Below are positions 51,801 through 61,128 of a DNA stretch of 64,000 bases, in pieces. A program made the translations under genes and the position numbers. Positions within the stretch are counted from its first letter, which is position 1. Each line of letters begins with the position of its first letter. Source of the stretch: Bradyrhizobium sp. CCGUVB4N (GTDB lineage Bacteria; Pseudomonadota; Alphaproteobacteria; Rhizobiales; Xanthobacteraceae); NCBI RefSeq assembly GCF_024199945.1, contig NZ_JANADP010000001.1, positions 1,054,001 to 1,118,000 of the forward strand. The letters run 5' to 3'. The notes under the pieces were generated by a model. The model saw only the letters and a list, made by a program, of their open reading frames with translations, had not been told where the DNA came from and made no database searches.

Positions 51801-52958
51801 TCATGCCACTGGTAGTCGACGCCGCGTGATTGCGACATGGAGCTTGGTGCCGGTAAGAAGCCCCTCGTCGTTGAAGTCGTAGCTTGGGTTGTGCAAGGGA
51901 GCAGAGCTCGTGCCATTGCCTACGAACAGAAAGCAGCCCGGCACGTGCGCCAGAAACCGTGCGAAGTCTTCCGATCCAGTCATAGGTTCAAGTGCCGTCG
52001 CGACATTCTCTGGCGGAGCGACGGTATGTGCGGCGGCAAACGCTTCCTCGACTAGGGCAGGGTCGTTCAGGAGCGGCACAAACTCGCGCGTGTATGTAAC
52101 CTCGACGGAAAGATTGTAGGTGCGGGCGGTTCCTTCAGCAATCGCACGCATCTGGGCCTCGATCTCCGCGCTGACTTCGGGGCGGAAGCTGCGTGCATCG
52201 CCCAGGATTCGTGCCAATCCTGATAGCACGTTCCGGGTACCGTCGGTAATGAGCTCGGTCACCGAGACAACACCGATGTCGGTCGGGCTCAGCCGCCGAG
52301 ACACGATCGACTGAATATTCATGACGGTCGCGCAGGCGGCCACAAGGGTCTCCTTGCCATGATGAGGACGGGCGGCGTGGCCGCCGATGCCCTTCAGTAC
52401 AATTTCGAAGTTGTCCTCTGCCGACATGATGGGCCCAACACGGGTTTGCACGTGCCCGACCGCAAGACCTGGCATGTTATGGAGGCCATAAATTTCCTCA
52501 AACGGAAACCGTTCCATCAAACCGTTGTCGAGCATCGCGAGCGCCCCTCGGCCCCATTCCTCGGCGGGTTGGAAGACAAAACGCACGGTGCCATCGAACC
52601 CACCTTCTTCGGACAGTAGCTTGGCGGCCCCAAGAAGCATCGCGGTATGACCATCATGCCCGCACGCATGCATAACACCGGGATTGAGCGACCGATGGCC
52701 AATCTCTCCTTGCTCAGAGATGCGTAGTGCGTCCATGTCGGCGCGCAGCGCGATGCAGCGATTGCTCGTTCCGCGCCTCAGCGTGCCAACCACGCCCGTG
52801 CCGCCGACCCCCTCAGTAACGTCGTCCAAACCAAATTCGCGGAGCTTTGCCGCCACGAAGGCTGCAGTGCGGCGCTCCTCGAACCCGAATTCTGGATGCC
52901 GATGGAGATCGCGTCTCCACTCCGTCATTTCACGGTCCAGCGTCGCAAAGTCGGTCAT
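51801..52958 (-). CDS. M20 amidohydrolase (hippurate hydrolase/aminoacylase type)
   Basis: Protein of 385 residues of the M20D family: EWRRDLHRHPEFGFEERRTAAF, CIALRADMDALRISE, HACGHDGHTAMLLGAAKLL (metal cysteine/histidines), VFQPAEEWGRGALAMLDNGL (catalytic E and metal E), ADMDAL and GIGGHAARPHHGKETL. Such enzymes remove acyl groups from N-acyl amino acids. Start at the ATG 52958 (MTDFATLDREMTEWRRDL), with GGAGACACGC just upstream. It follows the binding-protein gene by 31 bases, so it belongs to the transporter operon. Confidence 0.9.
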   Translation of the reverse strand: MTDFATLDREMTEWRRDLHRHPEFGFEERRTAAFVAAKLREFGLDDVTEGVGGTGVVGTLRRGTSNRCIALRADMDALRISEQGEIGHRSLNPGVMHACGHDGHTAMLLGAAKLLSEEGGFDGTVRFVFQPAEEWGRGALAMLDNGLMERFPFEEIYGLHNMPGLAVGHVQTRVGPIMSAEDNFEIVLKGIGGHAARPHHGKETLVAACATVMNIQSIVSRRLSPTDIGVVSVTELITDGTRNVLSGLARILGDARSFRPEVSAEIEAQMRAIAEGTARTYNLSVEVTYTREFVPLLNDPALVEEAFAAAHTVAPPENVATALEPMTGSEDFARFLAHVPGCFLFVGNGTSSAPLHNPSYDFNDEGLLTGTKLHVAITRRRLPVA

Positions 52959-52989
52959 TAGCGTGTCTCCTTGGCGTATCTCGTTGCGA

Positions 52990-54087
52990 TCAACGCATCG
53001 GCGGGGCGTACTGCGCGCCGCCATCTTTCACGAGGCGGTTGATGCCACGGGGAATACCCAGCGGTACAATATTGCGATCCCAGATCTCGGCGAAGTTGCC
53101 GACCGCCTTAACTGCGTTCACAGCCCATTGGGTGTCCAAGCCCAAAGCTGCACCGAGATTGTTCGTCTCGCCCATGAAACGCTGAATTTGGGGATTAGCG
53201 CTCTTACGGAACGTTTCTATATTTGATTGGCTGATGCCGAACTCCTCGGCGGTGAGCAGCGCGACATGCGTCCAGCGGACGATGTCGAAAAAGCGTTGGT
53301 CACCTTTGCGGACGAAGATTCCGAGAGGCTCTTTCGAGATGATTTCGGGGAGCACGACATAGTTGTCGCCCGCGGGACCCAGCGTCGCCTTGAACGAACC
53401 CAGTTGCGCACTGTCATTCGTGTAGGCGTCGCATCGGTCGCTCATCAGCGCGTCGCGGATCTGTTCTAGCTTCTCAATGACAACAGGTTTTAGTTCAAGC
53501 TTATTGGCTCGAAAATAGTCGACGAGATTCACCTCGCCGGTCGAGCCAGGCTCCACACAGACGGATGCGCCGTTGAGATCCAGCGCACTTTTTGCACCAA
53601 TGCTTTTCTTTACGAGAAAACCTTGGCCATCATAGAAGTAAACTGCAGCGACCTCCAGACCAAGACTGGCCTCACGGGTGAGAGTCCAGGTCGTATATCG
53701 CGCAACGAGGTCGACTTCGCCAGACTGCAGTGCGGGAAAGCGCGTAAGACTAGTCAAAGAAGTGAGGCGCGCCTTCGCGGGATCGCCGAAGATTGCGGCT
53801 GCGACGGAACGGCAGAGGTCAACATCGAGCCCCTGCATGACGCCCTTGCTGTCGGGGAAACTAAAGCCGGGTTTGTCCCCCGAGATGCCACAGATCAGAT
53901 ATCCGCGCGCTTTGATGGCACCGAGCGTGTCTACCGTACCGGCTGCTGCGGGTGAGTTCTGTGCCTGAGCTTGAGTGACCAACGGCGCGATCGCTAACGC
54001 TGCTGCGCAGATCGTCGTACGCAAGGCTCGGCGCAACACGTCATGGCGCTTCGCGGGCGTCGAACAGCGCAAATCCAAATGTCTCAT
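52990..54087 (-). CDS. Amino-acid ABC transporter substrate-binding protein (AapJ-like, copy 2)
   Basis: Periplasmic binding protein of 365 residues with a signal peptide (about 1-42, ending QAQA), then the family pattern DTLGAIKARGYLICGISGDKPGFSFPDSKGVMQGLDVDLCRSVAAAIFGD, FPALQSGEVDLVARYTTWTLTREASLGLEVAAVYFYDGQGFLV, CDAYTNDSAQLGSF, and a C-terminus ending GGAQYAPPMR. GGAGGA lies 7 bases before the ATG at 54087. It is about as long as, and closely similar to, the protein at 57643-58740. It is separated from the ATPase gene by about 250 bases, which hold no gene. Confidence 0.9.
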   Translation of the reverse strand: MRHLDLRCSTPAKRHDVLRRALRTTICAAALAIAPLVTQAQAQNSPAAAGTVDTLGAIKARGYLICGISGDKPGFSFPDSKGVMQGLDVDLCRSVAAAIFGDPAKARLTSLTSLTRFPALQSGEVDLVARYTTWTLTREASLGLEVAAVYFYDGQGFLVKKSIGAKSALDLNGASVCVEPGSTGEVNLVDYFRANKLELKPVVIEKLEQIRDALMSDRCDAYTNDSAQLGSFKATLGPAGDNYVVLPEIISKEPLGIFVRKGDQRFFDIVRWTHVALLTAEEFGISQSNIETFRKSANPQIQRFMGETNNLGAALGLDTQWAVNAVKAVGNFAEIWDRNIVPLGIPRGINRLVKDGGAQYAPPMR

Positions 54088-54335
54088 GTTGTAGTCCTCC
54101 TCCAAAGGCAGTGTGGTTGTTCGCGTTGATCTTTTCGCGGCCTCTTCGTCTCAAGACGGGATCTGCGCTGGCTAGGCGGCGAGACGTCTTTCGTTCGGAC
54201 GAGTCGCGTCAATCGCAAGTGACATTGCCATCCATCCATAGAGTCGCTTCCGGGACTCGCCTCGGCGAGCCGCGGCCTCCTGTTGTGTCAATCAATCCAT
54301 CGGCTCGGTATTTCCCGAGTTGGCACATCGGAAGA

Positions 54336-55136
54336 TCAGTGCTGTCTAAGAACTTGACCTAAGAACAGCTTGAGCCGATCGGTCTTTGGTTGGCCAAACA
54401 CCGCCTGCGGACTTCCAGATTCGACGATCTGGCCGTGGTCCATGAACACGACGCGATCGGCGACTTCGCGGGCAAATCCCATCTCATGCGTGACGCAAAT
54501 CATCGTCATGCCATCCTTCGCGAGCGAAACCATCGTATCGAGCACCTCTTTGACCATCTCCGGATCGAGGGCCGACGTTGGTTCGTCGAACAGCATGATC
54601 TTCGGCTTCATGCAAAGGGCGCGGGCGATAGCAACGCGCTGTTGCTGTCCGCCCGAGAGTTGGCCGGGGAACTTGTTGGCCTGATCCGGAATACGGACAC
54701 GCTCCAGGTACGCCCTCGCCTGAGCTTCGGCGTCTGCGCGAGCGACGCCGCGCACGAGCATTGGTGCGAGCGCACAGTTTTCGAGCACCGTCAGATGCGG
54801 GAACAAATTGAAACTTTGGAATACCATTCCGACTTCCCGGCGAATGGCATCCAGATGGGCGATGTTGTGGTCGACCTGTATACCGTCCACGAAGATCTTG
54901 CCCTGCTGATGTTCCTCAAGATTGTTGATGCAGCGAATAAGCGTGGACTTGCCCGAGCCTGAAGGCCCGCAGACCACGACCCGTTCTCCGGCTGCAACGT
55001 CCAGGTCGACGTCGCGAAGTACGTGCATGTTGCCGTACCATTTGTTGACCTTTTGTATTGAAACCGCGATCGCCTTTGTTGGCGAATTAGTCTCGGCGAT
55101 CGCTGGCTCGACCACTTTAAGTTCCTCTTGATTCAT
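54336..55136 (-). CDS. aapP: Amino-acid ABC transporter ATP-binding protein
   Basis: ATPase of 266 residues: [28 protein letters not shown], Walker [16 protein letters not shown]-loop [18 protein letters not shown], signature [17 protein letters not shown], Walker [17 protein letters not shown] and switch histidine [15 protein letters not shown]. All catalytic elements are intact. It powers the AapQM-like permease encoded just upstream on the same strand. I chose the ATG at 55136 ([11 protein letters not shown]); a TTG 30 bases earlier is also in frame. 53 bases after the AapM stop. Confidence 0.93.
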   Translation of the reverse strand: MNQEELKVVEPAIAETNSPTKAIAVSIQKVNKWYGNMHVLRDVDLDVAAGERVVVCGPSGSGKSTLIRCINNLEEHQQGKIFVDGIQVDHNIAHLDAIRREVGMVFQSFNLFPHLTVLENCALAPMLVRGVARADAEAQARAYLERVRIPDQANKFPGQLSGGQQQRVAIARALCMKPKIMLFDEPTSALDPEMVKEVLDTMVSLAKDGMTMICVTHEMGFAREVADRVVFMDHGQIVESGSPQAVFGQPKTDRLKLFLGQVLRQH

Positions 55137-55189
55137 CTGCTGTCTCTCGCGGAAGGAGCGGCTCAAGTTGTCGCCCGACTGGTCAATGG

Positions 55190-56329
55190 TTAGCGGTGTC
55201 TATGCATGTTGAGGCCGAATTCCAGCCATTGGCTGTATCTCGACATCGCGAAGCAGAAGACGAAGTAGATCAGGCCGGCGACGATGTAGGTCTCCACTCC
55301 GAATCCCTGCCAGGCTGGCTCGGCGACGGCGACCTGTGCCGAATGCAGGAGGTCGTATAGACCGATGATCAGGACCAGAGAGGTGTCCTTGAGGAAGCCG
55401 ATGAAGTTGTTGACAAGCGGTGGAATGACCGTTCGCAGGGCCTGAGGAAGTACAATCCGTCTCGAAGTCTGCCAATAGGAAAGCCCCAAGACGTAGGCGG
55501 CCTCATACTGCCCCTTTGGAAGCGCTTGCAGGCCGCCACGCACGACCTCCGCGAGATACGCAGCGAAGAACAGGATGATAGCGATCTGGGCCCGAAGAAG
55601 TTTGTCAAGATTGACACCTTCGGGCATTAGCAGCGGAAACATGACACTCGCCATGAAAAGGAGGGTGATCAGAGGGACGCCGCGAATAACTTCGACATAG
55701 GCCACGCAGAGCCATTTGATGAATGGAAGGTCCGAGCGTCGGCCAAGGGCTACGAAGACTGACAACGGAAACGCGAGCGCGACCCCGATAGTCGCAATGA
55801 TAAGCGTAAGTGGCAGGCCGCCCCAGCTTGCCTGGGAAACGAATGTGAGTCCGAATACGCCGCCCCACATGAGCAGTCCGATCAGGAGGAGCGTAAGCAC
55901 CCACAGTGCTGCCAATTCGATGCGCCAGAACCGCTTCATCGCAGACACGACGAACAATCCAACGAAAAGGGCGATGACGATCGCCGGCCGCCAATGCTGC
56001 TCGAAGGGGTATGTACCGAACAGGATGAAGCGGTACTTCTCCCTGATGACTGCCCAGCAAGCTCCGCTTCCCAGCGCTCTACAGCTATCGGTAATGGGGC
56101 CCTGTGGACCGGCTGGAACACTCCACACGGCGTCAAAAAAAGCCCACTGGAGCAGCGAGATTCCGAACTTCGCCATGGCCACCAGCAAGACAAGTGTCGT
56201 GAGCGAGGAAAGCCACGAGTAGAAGAGGTTCTGCCGCGCCCAAGCGAAGAAGCCGCCACCGATCAATTCCGGGCGTTCGCGCGCTTCAATGAGCGTCGGA
56301 TTGACGATGTGTTCAACCAAAGCGACCAT
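55190..56329 (-). CDS. aapM: Amino-acid ABC transporter permease (AapM-like)
   Basis: Permease of 379 residues with about eight membrane helices. The conserved EAA loop is seen in [54 protein letters not shown]. The N-terminal extension with [21 protein letters not shown] is typical of AapM/BztC proteins. ATG 56329 ([20 protein letters not shown]) is chosen; its start lies 2 bases after the stop of the AapQ gene, so the two are coupled. It forms a heterodimeric channel with AapQ. Confidence 0.92.
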   Translation of the reverse strand: MVALVEHIVNPTLIEARERPELIGGGFFAWARQNLFYSWLSSLTTLVLLVAMAKFGISLLQWAFFDAVWSVPAGPQGPITDSCRALGSGACWAVIREKYRFILFGTYPFEQHWRPAIVIALFVGLFVVSAMKRFWRIELAALWVLTLLLIGLLMWGGVFGLTFVSQASWGGLPLTLIIATIGVALAFPLSVFVALGRRSDLPFIKWLCVAYVEVIRGVPLITLLFMASVMFPLLMPEGVNLDKLLRAQIAIILFFAAYLAEVVRGGLQALPKGQYEAAYVLGLSYWQTSRRIVLPQALRTVIPPLVNNFIGFLKDTSLVLIIGLYDLLHSAQVAVAEPAWQGFGVETYIVAGLIYFVFCFAMSRYSQWLEFGLNMHRHR

Positions 56330-56331
56330 GG

Positions 56332-57531
56332 TCAGCGCTCCACCAACGCCACGCGGGCGTTGTAGATGTTCATCAGAAGACTGATAGAAAGACTGATCGT
56401 TAAATAGACGCCCATGATGACGCCCACGAGCTCGATGGACTGACCCGTTTGATTCATCGAGGTGGTCGCGACGGACACAATGTCCTGGTAGCCGATCGCG
56501 ACGGCGAGCGAGGAGCCTTTGGTCACATTCAGATACTGGCTCGTCAAAGGAGGAACAATGACGCGCAGGGCCTGCGGAAATACGATCCAAGTCAGAATGT
56601 TTTTCGGATGGAGCCCGAGGGCGCGAGCCGCTTCGTGCTGCCCTCGGCCCACCGATTCGAGCCCCGATCGGACGATTTCGGCGATGAACGCAGCATTGTA
56701 GATGACTAGACCTACGAGAAGCGCGAAGAATTCCGGAGAAACGGTGACGCCGCCGCGAATGTTGAAACCCTTTGGCTGAGGCATATCAAGGTTAGTCGAT
56801 GCGCCGAGCGAGAACCCGACGACGAGCGGGATGATGACCAAAAGGGTGATGGCTACCGGCCAGAACGATTTTGCGCGTCCTTCCTCCAGTTGCTTGCGCG
56901 ACGCTCGCTTCGCGTACAGCGTCGTCGCCAGTAGGCCGAGCACAAAGGCGAGCAGCGTCCAACCATGCGCGGTTTGCCAATCGAGAACGGGGAAGCTCAA
57001 TCCACGATTCGATAGAAAAACGCCGGCGACGGGATTTAGAGCTTGCCGCACGGGCGGAAGGTTCTGAAGGATGGTGTACCAAAGAAAGAGCTGGAGCAGG
57101 AGCGGGACGTCGCGGAACAGATCGACGTAAATGGAAGAAAGCTTGGTGAGCAGCCAGTTCTTCGAAGTGCGCGCGACGCCGATTGCGGTGCCGAGAATGG
57201 TCGCAAGAATGATGCTCCAGAACGCAACCGATAGCGTATTCAGAGTCCCTACGAGAAGCGCGCGGAAATAGCTGTCTGCCGGCGTGTAAGCGATCAAGTG
57301 TTCGGCAATAGGCAAACCCGCTTCGCGAGTAAGGAAGCCGAAACCCGATGCGATGTTGCGCGCTGCAAGATTGTGGTGGAGATTGCCGGCGAGCCAGAAG
57401 ACGCTTCCAAACAGGGCAAGCGCTGCGAGCGCTTGCCAAACGAATCTACGAACGGCGACGTTCGAAACAAGCGAGCCCAGCATTGTTGCTCGACGAGTGT
57501 GCGTTTGTATGTCGTTGTTGAGTGCCGTCAT
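56332..57531 (-). CDS. aapQ: Amino-acid ABC transporter permease (AapQ-like)
   Basis: Permease of 399 residues, first of the permease pair. The N-terminal helix (FVWQALAALALFGSVFWLAGNL) is followed by LLVGTLNTLSVAFWSIILATILGTAIGVARTSKNWLLTKLSSIYVDLFRDVPLLLQLFLWY, a long middle segment, and the EAA loop GLESVGRGQHEAARALGLHPKNILTWIVFPQALRVIVPPLTSQYLNVTKGSSLAVAIGY. This matches AapQ/BztB. The binding-protein gene precedes it by about 111 bases, giving the usual J-Q-M-P order. Confidence 0.92.
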   Translation of the reverse strand: MTALNNDIQTHTRRATMLGSLVSNVAVRRFVWQALAALALFGSVFWLAGNLHHNLAARNIASGFGFLTREAGLPIAEHLIAYTPADSYFRALLVGTLNTLSVAFWSIILATILGTAIGVARTSKNWLLTKLSSIYVDLFRDVPLLLQLFLWYTILQNLPPVRQALNPVAGVFLSNRGLSFPVLDWQTAHGWTLLAFVLGLLATTLYAKRASRKQLEEGRAKSFWPVAITLLVIIPLVVGFSLGASTNLDMPQPKGFNIRGGVTVSPEFFALLVGLVIYNAAFIAEIVRSGLESVGRGQHEAARALGLHPKNILTWIVFPQALRVIVPPLTSQYLNVTKGSSLAVAIGYQDIVSVATTSMNQTGQSIELVGVIMGVYLTISLSISLLMNIYNARVALVER

Positions 57532-57642
57532 GTCGCTCTGCTACGAACTGCAAGAAGTGAGTCAAATTGAGAGTACGTCTCCCTAGGAGAAGACGAGAGG
57601 ATTGCCGGAAGGCCTTCCTCACGCCGCCGCTCGCGAGCGGTA

Positions 57643-58740
57643 TCACCGCATCGGGGGAGCGTATTGAAGGCCACCATCCTTCGCGAGGCGGTTTACGCCG
57701 CGCTGAATGCCCAGGCTTGCGATGGTGCGGTCCCAGAGCTCAGCGGTATTGCCGACGGCCTTGACCACATTGACGGCCCATTGCGCATCCAGCCCAAGAG
57801 CTGCACCTAGATCGCCGGTCTCGCCCACGAAACGCTGATTCTGTGGGTCTCGTGTCTTCCGGAAGGTGTCGATATTGGTTTTGGTGATGCCGCTTTCCTC
57901 GGCGGTCAGCATGGCAATGTAAGTCCAGCGAACGATGTCAAAGAACCGTTGGTCGCCCTTGCGGACGAAGGTTCCGAGCGGTTCCTTTGATATGATGTCG
58001 GGAAGAAGAATGTATTCGTCGCCGGCTGGACCCATCGCAAATTTCAAGGAGCCGAGGAGCGTGGAATCGTTCGTATAGGCGTCACATCGGTTGTTTGCCA
58101 ACGCATCGCGGACCTGTTCGATCTTTTCGATGACGATTGGCTTCAGTGAGAGATTGTGGGCGCGGAAGAAGTCGACCATGTTGGCCTCGCTTGTCGAGCC
58201 CTGCGTCACGCAGACGGTGGCGCCATCGAGCTCCAGCGCGCTCTTTACGCCCAGGCTTTTCTTCACCATGAACCCCTGGCCGTCATAGAAATAGACCGAG
58301 GCGACGTCTAGACCGAGGCTGGCTTCGCGAGTGAGAGTCCACGTGGTGAAGCGGGCCAGCATGTCGACTTCGCCGGATTGGAGTGCAGGGAAGCGCGTCA
58401 AGCTGGTGAGGGAGGTGAAGCGAATCTTCTCCGGGTCGCCGAAGATCGCGGCTGCGACCGAGCGGCATATGTCCGCATCCAGGCCTTGCATCACGCCTTT
58501 GCTGTCCGGGAAGCTGAATCCCGGCCGATCGCCTGCCACTCCGCAGATGAAGTACCCCCGTGCCTTGATGGCTCCGAGCGTGTCGACCTTGTCTGAAGGA
58601 GGAGCACTCTGACCGGTCTGGGCTTGGGCGCTTCGCGGGACGATGGTCATCGCCGCTACCAGCGCCGCAGCACCAAACGCGATCGCCAGTGTTGAATGCG
58701 GCCTACCTGCGCGCGTGCGAGCGGATCCTAAAGTCACCAT
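57643..58740 (-). CDS. aapJ: Amino-acid ABC transporter substrate-binding protein (AapJ-like, copy 1)
   Basis: Binding protein of 365 residues with a signal peptide (hydrophobic core LAIAFGAAALVAAMTIV, cleavage after SAQA). Mature motifs are DTLGAIKARGYFICGVAGDRPGFSFPDSKGVMQGLDADICRSVAAAIFGD, FPALQSGEVDMLARFTTWTLTREASLGLDVASVYFYDGQGFMVKKSLG and CDAYTNDSTLLGSL. It occupies the canonical first position of an aapJQMP operon. The copy at 52990-54087 shares long identical stretches, showing a recent or maintained duplication. Confidence 0.92.
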   Translation of the reverse strand: MVTLGSARTRAGRPHSTLAIAFGAAALVAAMTIVPRSAQAQTGQSAPPSDKVDTLGAIKARGYFICGVAGDRPGFSFPDSKGVMQGLDADICRSVAAAIFGDPEKIRFTSLTSLTRFPALQSGEVDMLARFTTWTLTREASLGLDVASVYFYDGQGFMVKKSLGVKSALELDGATVCVTQGSTSEANMVDFFRAHNLSLKPIVIEKIEQVRDALANNRCDAYTNDSTLLGSLKFAMGPAGDEYILLPDIISKEPLGTFVRKGDQRFFDIVRWTYIAMLTAEESGITKTNIDTFRKTRDPQNQRFVGETGDLGAALGLDAQWAVNVVKAVGNTAELWDRTIASLGIQRGVNRLAKDGGLQYAPPMR

Positions 58741-58830
58741 AGTCGTTCCTTCCCTGTTAAATGCGATGTGTTTGTTTTTCTTGGGCGTGCCTTACGGCAT
58801 CACCGTTCGTCGAGCGAGGAGTGGTCGGAG

Positions 58831-60267
58831 TCAGGCAGTCGTCGATGCGACTGGTTGCCTATCCCGGATCGCTGCCTCTCCGAGATCCCAGAACAAGCCC
58901 GTCATGATCTGCATTCCTTCTTCCACCACGGAGACGAGCATGTGCTCGTTCGGTGCATGCTGGGAGCAGGACGGATAGGAGTGCGGAATCCAGAGGGTCG
59001 CCATGCCGATGATCTCGGCAAAGACTTCGTTCGGCAGCGACCCGCCAAAGTTTGGCAACAAAGATGCTTCGCGACCGAGCGTCGTCTCCATCGACGAGAG
59101 AGCGAACTGAACCCAACCGTTGTCGAGGTTGGTCCGGGTCGCAAGGTAAAAGTCTTCCTTGATTTCCTCGATCGTCACGTCGGAGAAACCTCGCGCGTCC
59201 AAATGGGCGCGCAGGGCGGGAAGAACTTTCGCCGGATCGACGCCAACGACATAGCGCAGCTGGCAGATCGCGTTAGCGGTACCCGGCACGGCATTGACCG
59301 GCGCGTCAGGCCGGCCACAAATGAAGGCCAGGACCTCGAAATTGCACCAGCCGTAGACCTGTTCCGCGCCCGCCAATCCCGGCTCACCCCAGTTGTCGTC
59401 GATCTCCGGGTCCTCGGGGCCTGTTTCGAGGGCAATCTTTTTCAGGGCTGCGCGGACCTCGGGCGGCATGCGATCCGGAGTCCATTCCGGAATCGCGATG
59501 CGGCCGGTTGGATCGGTAATAGTGGCAATCGCATGGGCAAGCCTGATGCCGGGATTGACGAGCAGGCCACCCCAGTTCCCGGAGTGGTATGCTCCTTCGC
59601 GGATCTCGCAGGTGAGACGGAAGCCGACGCTGCCGCGACCGCCGAGAAACAAAGTTGGAGCACCTGCTGCCAAACGGGGGCCATCGGAAGCGATGAGACA
59701 GTCCGACCTAAGCAGATCGCGATGCTCTTTTGCGAGTTCGGCCAGCCCGAGCGAGCCGGTCTCCTCGCCCATCTCGATGAGCACCTTGGTGTTGAATCCC
59801 AGATGGCCGCGTTTTTCCAAGACGATGCGCAAGGCAGCTAGGTTGATTGAGTGCTGCCCCTTGTTGTCCGCAGTGCCCCGGCCATAGATGCGACCTTCGG
59901 CTTCATCCAGTATCCAGGGGTCGCGACCGTCCTTCCAATCGCCAGCCATGCCCCACAGGACGTCGCCATGGCCGTAGATCAGAATGGTAGGACGACCCGG
60001 ATCTTCGATTCGCTCGGCATACATAGCCGGTAGACGCCGCTCGACCGGGTTCTCGATGACTTGGCATGAAAAACCCATCCGTTCCAGGAGCGGACGCATT
60101 TCCTTGTTCAAGTAATGAAGGTTGTCGTCGCGGCTATCCTGGCGCGGGCTTTCGCTGCGGATTGCAATGCGAGGGGCCATCTCGGCCGTGAAGCCGCCGT
60201 CAACGACGTAGCTTCGCGCGGCGGCGATCGCATCTTCCCTCGTAGTCGGGTGGGCAACGCTAGACAT
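58831..60267 (-). CDS. M20 family dipeptidase/metallopeptidase
   Basis: Protein of 478 residues: PRIAIRSESPRQDSRDDNLHYLNKEMRPLLERMGF, the metal histidine in ILIYGHGDVLWGM, the bridging aspartate in GRIYGRGTADNKGQHSINLAALRI, the EE pair in VLIEMGEETGSLGLAELA, the dimerisation domain GSVGFRLTCEIREGAYHSGNWGGLLVNPG, and a final metal histidine in SQHAPNEHML. This is the M20 dipeptidase/succinyl-diaminopimelate-desuccinylase-like group. ATG 60267 is chosen over one 12 bases earlier. It is divergent from the Lrp-type regulator and heads the minus-strand block, so it is probably regulated by it. Confidence 0.88.
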   Translation of the reverse strand: MSSVAHPTTREDAIAAARSYVVDGGFTAEMAPRIAIRSESPRQDSRDDNLHYLNKEMRPLLERMGFSCQVIENPVERRLPAMYAERIEDPGRPTILIYGHGDVLWGMAGDWKDGRDPWILDEAEGRIYGRGTADNKGQHSINLAALRIVLEKRGHLGFNTKVLIEMGEETGSLGLAELAKEHRDLLRSDCLIASDGPRLAAGAPTLFLGGRGSVGFRLTCEIREGAYHSGNWGGLLVNPGIRLAHAIATITDPTGRIAIPEWTPDRMPPEVRAALKKIALETGPEDPEIDDNWGEPGLAGAEQVYGWCNFEVLAFICGRPDAPVNAVPGTANAICQLRYVVGVDPAKVLPALRAHLDARGFSDVTIEEIKEDFYLATRTNLDNGWVQFALSSMETTLGREASLLPNFGGSLPNEVFAEIIGMATLWIPHSYPSCSQHAPNEHMLVSVVEEGMQIMTGLFWDLGEAAIRDRQPVASTTA

Positions 60268-60616
60268 CAGAACTCCCACGCTGCCGCTCCCTGTGCCGCG
60301 GTTCTTATGCTTTAAGAATGTGCGTATTCGGATATGATCAGTATTGCGGCGTGGCCGAGTTGTGCGCTCGGATTCAAGCTTCCGAATGCAATCTTCCCTC
60401 GTTTTCTCGGCATTGGCCGAACGAATTGTGGTGGTTCACTCGAAATCGCTCGGAGCGATATTTCGGGGGAGCGCCGAAAGCTCGGGTCGGGGTTGTCGAC
60501 GAAAGGAGGAGGGGCGAGGGGAGCCCGAGACGCAGGGGATTCTCGTCGAAAAGATATTGCGCGCGAACTCAAAAAGGCTTTTAGCTTGAGAGGCTTACTT
60601 GCCGATGGAGGGGTTA
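60268..60616. promoter_or_regulatory. Divergent promoter region of the Lrp gene and the amino-acid block
   Basis: 349 bases between two divergent genes, with no convincing gene in either strand. It should hold the promoters of the peptidase/transporter block and of the Lrp/AsnC gene, and the regulator's own binding site. An AT-richer patch at 60300-60350 (TTTAAGAATG, ATATGATCAG) is the likeliest promoter zone. I could not identify a clear palindrome. Confidence 0.5.
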
Positions 60617-61117
60617 ATGCCGGAGAGGCTCGGGGTGCAGGACCTCGATCAACATGATCTAGCAATCCTCGAAATTCTTCAGCGCGACAACACAACTCCG
60701 CAACGCACTATTGGAGACATGGTCAATCTCTCCGCTGCGGCTGTTCAACGCCGGATCAGCAGGCTTCAGAAGGGCGGCGTCATCCAAAGCAACGTCGCCA
60801 TCCTTGATCCAGAAACTGTGGGACTACCGATCACGCTTCTCGTGGAAGTCCACATAGAAAACGAGCGTCTTGATCTGCTCGAGGCTGCCAAGAAGGCATT
60901 CAAAGCAACTCCCGAAGTCCAGCAGTGCTACTACATTACTGGCGACAACGACTTCTTGTTGGTGATCACCATTGCTTCGATGAGAGACTACGAAGAGCTT
61001 ACGAAGCGGTTGTTTTTCGAGAATCACAACGTCAAGCATTTCAGGACGATGGTGGTCATGGATCGCGTGAAAGCGTCGATGGGCCTAAAGTTACCCACCG
61101 AGAAGACGACCAAGTAG
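60617..61117 (+). CDS. Lrp/AsnC family transcriptional regulator
   Basis: Regulator of 166 residues. The N-terminal HTH reads DLDQHDLAILEILQRDNTTPQRTIGDMVNLSAAAVQRRISRLQKGGVIQ, and the C-terminal ligand domain reads LVEVHIENERLDLLEAAKKAFKATPEVQQCYYITGDNDFLLVITIASMRDYEELTKRLFFENHNVKHFRTMVVM, the RAM fold. ATG 60617 is chosen because GGAGGGG lies 6 bases upstream; an in-frame TTG at 60599 exists. It is divergent from the M20/transporter block and probably responds to the imported amino acid. It is convergent with the FAD/Fe-S oxidase, 11 bases apart. Confidence 0.92.
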   Translation: MPERLGVQDLDQHDLAILEILQRDNTTPQRTIGDMVNLSAAAVQRRISRLQKGGVIQSNVAILDPETVGLPITLLVEVHIENERLDLLEAAKKAFKATPEVQQCYYITGDNDFLLVITIASMRDYEELTKRLFFENHNVKHFRTMVVMDRVKASMGLKLPTEKTTK

Positions 61118-61128
61118 GGGTCTGCTGA

